Positions 6,441 to 10,802 of a stretch of DNA of 10,802 nucleotides are shown one piece after another. Under the pieces are notes generated by a model. It saw nothing but the letters and a program-made list of their open reading frames with translations, was not told the DNA's origin and searched no databases. A program made the position numbers and the translations under genes. How positions within the stretch are numbered: position 1 is the stretch's first letter; each line of letters begins with the position of its first letter. The stretch is taken from positions 1-10,802 of the forward strand of contig JBGSKF010000018.1 in the NCBI GenBank assembly GCA_041741375.1, read 5' to 3'. This DNA comes from OFTM291 sp041741375 (GTDB taxonomy: Bacteria > Gemmatimonadota > Gemmatimonadetes > Gemmatimonadales > GWC2-71-9).

Positions 6441-7694
6441 ATCCGCCTGCAAGCCTTTGCCGCCTGGCGCCCCCCCGCGTCCCTCGCGGCTCGTGTCGCC
6501 TCTCCCCCATATGATGTCGTGACCCGGGCCGAGGCCGCCCGCCTCGCGGAAGGAAATCCGCACAGCTTCCTCCATGTGGGACGCTCCGATATCGATCTCC
6601 CGCCCGAGACCGACCCTCACGATCCCGCCGTGTATGCCGCGGCCCGGAGTGCCCTCGATCGCTTCCGCCGGGACGGTACCCTGGTGCGGGACCCTGATCC
6701 GGCGCTCTACGTCTACGAATTGACGTGGCGAGGACAGGTGCAGCGGGGTGTCGTGGGGTGCGTCCACATCGACGACTATGCCTCCGACGTGATCCGGAAG
6801 CACGAGCGGACCCGTCCGGACAAGGAGGACGACCGCACCCGGCACGTCCTCACGCTCGACGCCAATGCCGAACCGGTCTTCCTCACCTATCCTGCGGATG
6901 CAGCAGTGGATCGTGTGGTGGACCAGGTGGCCGCCCGGGAGCCGCTCTGCGACTTCATCGCGGACGACGACGTGCGCCACCGGGTGTGGACCCTCTCCGA
7001 CCCCGCCGCGGTGGTGCGCGCCTTCGAATCCATCCCCGTGGCCTACGTGGCCGATGGCCACCACCGCTCCGCCAGCGCCTGGCGGGCCGGGACCGAGCGA
7101 CGCGCCGCCAATCCGTCCCACACCGGAGCGGAGCCCTACAACTGGTTCCTCGCGGTTCTGTTCCCCTCCGATCAGGTCTCCATCCTTCCCTACAACCGGG
7201 TGGTCCGGGATCTGGGCGGGGTCGGCCCGGGCCAGGTGCGGGAGCGGTTGGCGGCTCTCGGGGAGTTCGACCCCGTGTCCCCCGAGGCCGCGGCTCCCGA
7301 CCGGGCGGGACAATTCGGCATCTACCTCGACGGTCAGTGGCATCGTCTGACGCTGACTCCCGATCCCGCCCGGGCGGACGACCCCGTCGCCTCGCTCGAT
7401 GCCGCCATGCTCCAGGATCAGGTGCTCGGGCCGGTTCTCGGCATCGGAGATCCTCGCACCGACCCCCGCATCGATTTCGTCGGCGGAATCCGGGGGACGG
7501 CGGATCTCTCCCGGCGGGTGGACAACGGGGAGGCGGCACTGGCGGTGGCGATGGCGCCGGTGACGGTGGAGCAGCTGATGGCCATCGCCGATCGCGGGGG
7601 GATCATGCCCCCCAAGAGTACCTGGTTCGAGCCCAAGCTGCGGAGCGGGCTCTTCGTTCATACCCTCGATGAGAATGGCAGGGCGTCTCCATGA
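6441..7694 (+). CDS. DUF1015 family protein, apparent ATC start
   Basis: The 417-residue length fits DUF1015. Conserved parts are IRLQAFAAWRPP at the very start, ASPPYDVVTRAEAARLAEGN, IRKHERTRPDKEDDRTRH, VAYVADGHHRSASAW (DGHHR at 205-209, bases 7053-7067), YNWFLAVLFPSDQVSILPYNRVV, and the C-terminal MPPKSTWFEPKLRSGLF. The family's molecular function is not established. Its genes often sit beside serA and serC, as here, and the DGHHR motif recalls ParB/sulfiredoxin-fold proteins, including free-serine kinases. The first usual start codon, GTG 6519, would cut off the conserved N-terminus. Between the in-frame stop at 6420 and GTG 6519 only ATC 6441 has a well-spaced GGAGG, so initiation at ATC is inferred; a base error for ATG is possible. 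Its TGA overlaps the serA ATG (ATGA), indicating coupling. Confidence 0.88.
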   Translation: MRLQAFAAWRPPASLAARVASPPYDVVTRAEAARLAEGNPHSFLHVGRSDIDLPPETDPHDPAVYAAARSALDRFRRDGTLVRDPDPALYVYELTWRGQVQRGVVGCVHIDDYASDVIRKHERTRPDKEDDRTRHVLTLDANAEPVFLTYPADAAVDRVVDQVAAREPLCDFIADDDVRHRVWTLSDPAAVVRAFESIPVAYVADGHHRSASAWRAGTERRAANPSHTGAEPYNWFLAVLFPSDQVSILPYNRVVRDLGGVGPGQVRERLAALGEFDPVSPEAAAPDRAGQFGIYLDGQWHRLTLTPDPARADDPVASLDAAMLQDQVLGPVLGIGDPRTDPRIDFVGGIRGTADLSRRVDNGEAALAVAMAPVTVEQLMAIADRGGIMPPKSTWFEPKLRSGLFVHTLDENGRASP

Positions 7695-8899
7695 AGGTGC
7701 TGGTCGCGGACAAGTTCGAGAAGGTCGGGATCGATGGACTGCAGGAACTGGGGTGTCGCGTCCGGGTCGAGCCGGGGGTCACGGCCGACGATCTGCCGGC
7801 CCTTCTGCGCGAGTACGATCCCAAGATCCTCATCGTCCGGAGCAAGAAGGTCACCGCGGCCGCGTTGGAAGCCGGATCGGGGCTGAGCCTGGTCATCCGG
7901 GCCGGAGCGGGAACCGACACCATCGACGTCCCCGCCGCCTCCCGGCTCGGCGTCTTCGTGTCCAACTGTCCCGGCCGGAACTCGATCGCCGTCGCGGAAC
8001 TGGTGATGGGGCTCGTCCTCTCGGTGGATCGCCGGATTCCCGATCAGGTCCGAGACCTTCGGACCGGCATCTGGAACAAGGCCGAGTACAGCCGGGCCCG
8101 CGGGCTGCACGGTCGCATGTTGGGCATCGTCGGGCTGGGACAGATCGGTCGCGAGATTGCCAAGCGGGCTCAGGCCTTCGGCATGCAGGTGTGTGCCTGG
8201 TCGCGGCAGCTCACGATCGAGGATGCCACCCGGTCGGCCATCGGATACTGCGAAACCCCGATCGACGTGGCCCGGCTGAGCGATGCCGTCTCCATCAATG
8301 TGGCCGGAACCCCCGAGACGAAGCATCTGGTCAACGCGGAGTTCCTCGCCGCCCTCAAGCCCGGAGCCACCCTGATCAACACCTCGCGAGGATCGGTGGT
8401 GGACGAAGCGGCCGTGGCCGTCGCGGTGCGCGAGCGGGGACTCCGGGTGGGCCTGGATGTATACGCCGAGGAGCCGGCCGGCGGGACCGGAACCTTCTCC
8501 AACCCGTTGATCGATCTCCCCGGGGTCTATGGCACCCACCACGTCGGAGCGTCCACCGAACAGGCGCAGGTGGCGATCGCGCACGAGGTGATCCGCATCG
8601 TCACCGAATTCCGCGCCACCGGGGGCGTTCCCAACTGCATCAACCGGCTCGCCAAGAGTTCCGCCACGCACGTGCTCTCGATCCGCCACGAAAACCGGCC
8701 GGGCGTGCTTGCCCATGTGTTCCAGGTCCTGGCCGACGAGGCGATCAACGTGGAGGAGGTCGAGAACATCCTGTACCATGGGGCGCAGGCCACCTGCGCC
8801 CGGATCCACGTGTCCGCCCTGCCCCCGGCCTCCGCCCTGGAGCGGATTGCGGGTGCCAACGGGCACATCATCAGTGCCGACGTGAAACCGATCGGGTGA
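7691..8899 (+). CDS. serA: D-3-phosphoglycerate dehydrogenase with C-terminal ACT domain
   Basis: This enzyme oxidises 3-phosphoglycerate to 3-phosphohydroxypyruvate with NAD, the first step of serine synthesis, in the cytoplasm. The 402 residues contain the substrate-binding part (IVRSKKVT, IRAGAGTDTIDV, CPGRNSIAVAEL) and the NAD domain with GIVGLGQIG (145-153). The catalytic set Arg233 (NTSRGSVVDE), Glu262 (DVYAEEP) and His284 (THHVGAST) is present. An ACT domain follows from about 327 to 402 (SIRHENRPGVLAHVFQVLAD), which usually means allosteric control, classically by serine. The size is that of the short ACT-type enzymes; the intervening domain of the 520-residue type is missing. The ATG overlaps the DUF1015 stop, and serC follows after seven bases, so the three genes are one transcription unit. 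Confidence 0.96.
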   Translation: MKVLVADKFEKVGIDGLQELGCRVRVEPGVTADDLPALLREYDPKILIVRSKKVTAAALEAGSGLSLVIRAGAGTDTIDVPAASRLGVFVSNCPGRNSIAVAELVMGLVLSVDRRIPDQVRDLRTGIWNKAEYSRARGLHGRMLGIVGLGQIGREIAKRAQAFGMQVCAWSRQLTIEDATRSAIGYCETPIDVARLSDAVSINVAGTPETKHLVNAEFLAALKPGATLINTSRGSVVDEAAVAVAVRERGLRVGLDVYAEEPAGGTGTFSNPLIDLPGVYGTHHVGASTEQAQVAIAHEVIRIVTEFRATGGVPNCINRLAKSSATHVLSIRHENRPGVLAHVFQVLADEAINVEEVENILYHGAQATCARIHVSALPPASALERIAGANGHIISADVKPIG

Positions 8900-8906
8900 G
8901 GACACC

Positions 8907-10010
8907 ATGACCCAGCGCATCCACAATTTCGGGGCGGGACCCTCCGTTCTGCCCGAGCCGGTACTCCGGCAGGCCCAGCAGGACATCTGGGATCTCGGCG
9001 GCACCGGCATTGGCGTGCTCGAGCACAGCCACCGGGGCAAGGCGTTTGCCCGGGTCCGCGACCGGGCGGAACAGGCCTGCCGCGATCTCGCGGGGATCCC
9101 GGACACCCATGAGGTGCTCTTTCTGCAGGGCGGAGCCTCGCACCAGTTTGCCATGGTGCCGATGAACCTTCTCGCGGAGGGACGCACCGCCGACTACGTG
9201 GTGACGGGGACCTGGAGCAAGAAGGCGCTGGCGGAGGCGAAAGGTCTGGGGCAGACGCACGTTGCCGCAACGACGGCGAGTGAGGAATTCCGCCGGATTC
9301 CGCTCCCCGGGGACATCGTGTGGTCCTCGGATCCAGTGTATGCCCACGTCACCTCCAACAACACCATCGTGGGAACCCAATGGGCGACGGAACCCGCGGT
9401 GCCGGTCGGCGTGCCGCTCGTGTCCGACATGTCGAGTGACATCTTCTCCCGGCCGGTGGACGTGGCCCGGTACGGCGTGATCTATGCAGGCGCGCAGAAG
9501 AATCTGGGCCCCTCGGGGGTCACTCTCGTCATCATCGCCAAGGATCTGGTCGAGGAGGGACGCGCGGGGATCCCGACCATCCTGCAGTACCGGACCCATG
9601 CCGCGGAACAGTCGCTGTACAACACGCCGCCCACCTTCGGGATCTACATGATGGGCGAGGTGTTCCGGTGGATCGCCGCGGAGGGGGGACTGGCGGGAAT
9701 GGCGGAACGGAATGAGGAGAAGGCCCGGCTCCTCTATGACTATCTCGATGCGAGCCTCTTCTTCCGCGGCACCGCGGACCCGGGGAGCCGGAGCCGGATG
9801 AACGTCTGCTTCCGGGCGCCCACCGAGGCACTGGAGGCGGAGTTCATCGCCGAGGCCACTCGCCAGGGACTGGATGGTCTGAAGGGGCATCGATCGGTGG
9901 GCGGCATGCGGGCCAGCATCTACAATGCGTGTTCCCTCGAGTCGGTGCGCGTGCTGGTGCAGGCCATGGAGCGCTTCGAGACCGCCCACCGGGGGGCCCT
10001 GGTCGGGTGA
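8907..10010 (+). CDS. serC: Phosphoserine aminotransferase
   Basis: This PLP enzyme transfers the amino group of glutamate to 3-phosphohydroxypyruvate, giving phosphoserine and 2-oxoglutarate; many members also act in pyridoxal phosphate synthesis. The 367 residues show IHNFGAGPSVLPEPVL at the start, the EHSHRGKAF motif, LFLQGGASHQF, the phosphate/PLP-binding TSNNTIVGTQW, SDMSSDIFSRPVDV, and YAGAQKNLGPSG with the Schiff-base Lys198, the same number as in Escherichia coli SerC. The end (GLKGHRSVGGMRASIYNA) binds the phosphate of the substrate. The start has GTGAGGA overlapping the end of serA as ribosome site. The stop at 10008-10010 is directly followed by heptamer array D, whose first bases are another TGA. 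No phosphoserine phosphatase follows. Confidence 0.96.
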   Translation: MTQRIHNFGAGPSVLPEPVLRQAQQDIWDLGGTGIGVLEHSHRGKAFARVRDRAEQACRDLAGIPDTHEVLFLQGGASHQFAMVPMNLLAEGRTADYVVTGTWSKKALAEAKGLGQTHVAATTASEEFRRIPLPGDIVWSSDPVYAHVTSNNTIVGTQWATEPAVPVGVPLVSDMSSDIFSRPVDVARYGVIYAGAQKNLGPSGVTLVIIAKDLVEEGRAGIPTILQYRTHAAEQSLYNTPPTFGIYMMGEVFRWIAAEGGLAGMAERNEEKARLLYDYLDASLFFRGTADPGSRSRMNVCFRAPTEALEAEFIAEATRQGLDGLKGHRSVGGMRASIYNACSLESVRVLVQAMERFETAHRGALVG

Positions 10011-10080
10011 TGACCAATGACCAATGACCAATGACCAATGACCAATGACCAATGACCAATGAACAATGAACAATGAACAA
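10011..10080 (+). repeat. Heptamer array D (TGACCAA/TGAACAA) after serC
   Basis: Ten perfect-phase 7-bp units: seven TGACCAA (10011-10059), then three TGAACAA (10060-10080), then a partial TGAC. The array begins on the base after the serC stop. The block order (all C variants, then all A variants) suggests unit-by-unit expansion from two founder units. Because seven is not a multiple of three, its TGA triplets close all three plus-strand frames within 21 bases. It separates serC from the convergent SufE-like gene. I recall the cyanobacterial heptamer STRR families as including a complement of this unit; that memory needs checking. Confidence 0.95.
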
Positions 10081-10106
10081 TGACGGCCCGTCCCGTCCGC
10101 GTGTCC

Positions 10107-10425
10107 TCAGGCCGAGGCCTCGCGCACCATTCGTTTGACCCGCTGCAGCAGCGCCGTGAGCCCCTGGGCCAGGAGGGACACGAACCCCGCGCACGGTCGG
10201 AGCCTCCCGAGGGATGTCCGCATGCAGCGTGATCCCGTCGGCCCGGACCTCGACCCAGAGAAACACCGGGGTCTGACATTCGTGCACCCGGTGGGCCTCC
10301 TGGTCCACACCCTGCCACAGGTGATTCGGAACCGTGGCCAGGCGCCGGGAATGGTCCAGCAGGGTGTCGAGGCGGGTTTGCCGGTTCGCCTGTCGGAATC
10401 GTGGGATAAACCGGTCGAGCTTCAC
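10107..10425 (-). pseudogene. SufE-like sulfur acceptor, frameshifted and shortened
   Basis: SufE takes persulfide sulfur from the cysteine desulfurase SufS on one cysteine and passes it to the iron-sulfur assembly scaffold. From a GTG at 10425 the frame reads MKLDRFIPRFRQANRQTR, then HRVHECQTPVFLWVEV with the acceptor Cys50 (Cys51 in E. coli SufE), then ADIPREAPTVRG. The expected continuation FVSLLAQGL lies in the next frame, reached by removing one base from the four-C run at 10185-10188. That frame ends LLQRVKRMVREASA and stops at 10107-10109. Even joined, the protein is about 105 residues against 130 to 150. About 35 residues seem missing between FVSLLAQ and GLTALLQ. It may be a decayed gene, or the extra base may be a sequencing error in a shortened but real gene. 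The ribosome site is weak. Confidence 0.62.
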
Positions 10426-10463
10426 GAAGGATGGTCTCGCATGATGTCCCCGAGGTAACCCCG

Positions 10464-10802
10464 ATGGTCACGCCCTTCCCTCCCGTCATGGCTCCGGACG
10501 TGCTGCGCGCCACCCTCGATGATCCTGCCTTGGTGGTGCTCGATGGATCGTGGTACCTCCCCTCGACCGGGCGCGACGCGTACGCTGAATACCTGACCGG
10601 TCACATTCCCGGGGCGCTCTTCTTCGACCTGGAGGCGGAGAGTGACCCGGGGAGTCCCTATCCCCACATGATGCCGTCGGCCGACCGACTCGCCGCGCGG
10701 ATGAGTGCCCGCGGCGTCGGCACCGGGAATCGCATCGTGGTCTACGACGCCTCGGGGACGCTGTTCAGCGCCCCCCGGGTGCGCTGGATGTTGCGGGCCG
10801 CG
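10464..10802 (+). CDS. sseA: Rhodanese-type sulfurtransferase (SseA-like), 5' part
   Basis: This is the first 113 residues of a two-domain rhodanese, thiosulfate or 3-mercaptopyruvate sulfurtransferase, cut by the window end. Recognised parts are VVLDGSWYLPSTGRDAY, EYLTGHIPGALFFDLE, the loop PYPHMMPSADRLAARM, IVVYDASGTLFSAPRVRWML. These match the first, non-catalytic rhodanese domain of SseA and TST; the catalytic CysX5 loop should lie beyond the edge and cannot be seen. The ATG at 10464 has GAGG at 10452-10455, eight bases upstream. It is divergent from the SufE-like gene with 38 bases between the starts, so the two sulfur-handling genes share one control region. Which donor it uses depends on the unseen active-site loop. 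Confidence 0.9.
   Translation, partial: MVTPFPPVMAPDVLRATLDDPALVVLDGSWYLPSTGRDAYAEYLTGHIPGALFFDLEAESDPGSPYPHMMPSADRLAARMSARGVGTGNRIVVYDASGTLFSAPRVRWMLRAA

Noticed and set aside
6297..7661. Minus-strand open frame of 454 residues opposite DUF1015
   Set aside because: It is antisense to a gene with clear family motifs, and its composition (Gly, His, Arg, Val) is that of a mirrored coding frame.
7658..9187. Minus-strand open frame of 509 residues opposite serA and serC
   Set aside because: It spans two genes and their boundary in antisense and shows no domain; a GC-rich shadow frame.
9844..10425. Minus-strand protein of 193 residues ending in repeats of HWSLVIG
   Set aside because: Only its first 80 residues are SufE-like. 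The rest is out of frame with the SufE ending and is the TGACCAA array read backwards, then serC antisense.

Overview
The window looks like a chromosomal piece of a high-GC, Gram-negative bacterium. The gene set (lipoprotein with lipobox, TolB-type beta-propeller, ArsC/Spx-like protein of a type I associate with Gemmatimonadota, mitochondrial-like glutamate dehydrogenase) fits Gemmatimonadota best. That assignment comes from remembered family resemblance, not from a search.

Layout. Positions 1 to about 620 are lower in GC and carry, on the minus strand, an internal piece of a DabA/UPF0753 (DUF2309) protein. It meets, out of frame and with no linker, the beheaded 5' part of a secreted amidohydrolase (minus, 963 to about 621). 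This abrupt join is either an assembly chimera or a real rearrangement. From 1079 the plus strand carries a cysteine-less ArsC/Spx-like protein, a secreted PD40 beta-propeller protein, a small lipoprotein overlapping it by ATGA, and a 471-residue glutamate dehydrogenase. Convergent to these, a 614-residue minus-strand protein (6223 to 4379) combines a SLOG-type nucleotide-binding domain with two SLATT-like pairs of membrane helices. It is the best candidate here for a poorly described signalling or conflict gene.

Divergent from that gene, a strong sigma-70-like promoter (6376-6404) drives a tight serine-biosynthesis operon: DUF1015 (apparently starting at a non-canonical ATC codon), serA and serC. 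serA makes phosphohydroxypyruvate and serC transaminates it from glutamate, so glutamate dehydrogenase 3 kb away touches the same nitrogen pool. No serB phosphatase is visible. The right end has a frameshifted, shortened SufE-like gene (minus) divergent from sseA, a rhodanese/mercaptopyruvate sulfurtransferase cut by the window edge; both concern sulfur handling.

A second layer lies over the genes. Four tandem arrays of 7-bp units occur, three of TGAAGTT/CGAAGTT type and one of TGACCAA/TGAACAA type. Each starts at, or within a few codons of, the stop codon of a gene and is written in that gene's sense direction. Two of them form a 25-nt perfect inverted repeat between the convergent glutamate dehydrogenase and SLOG genes. 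No tRNA, rRNA, CRISPR array, transposase or phage gene was seen.
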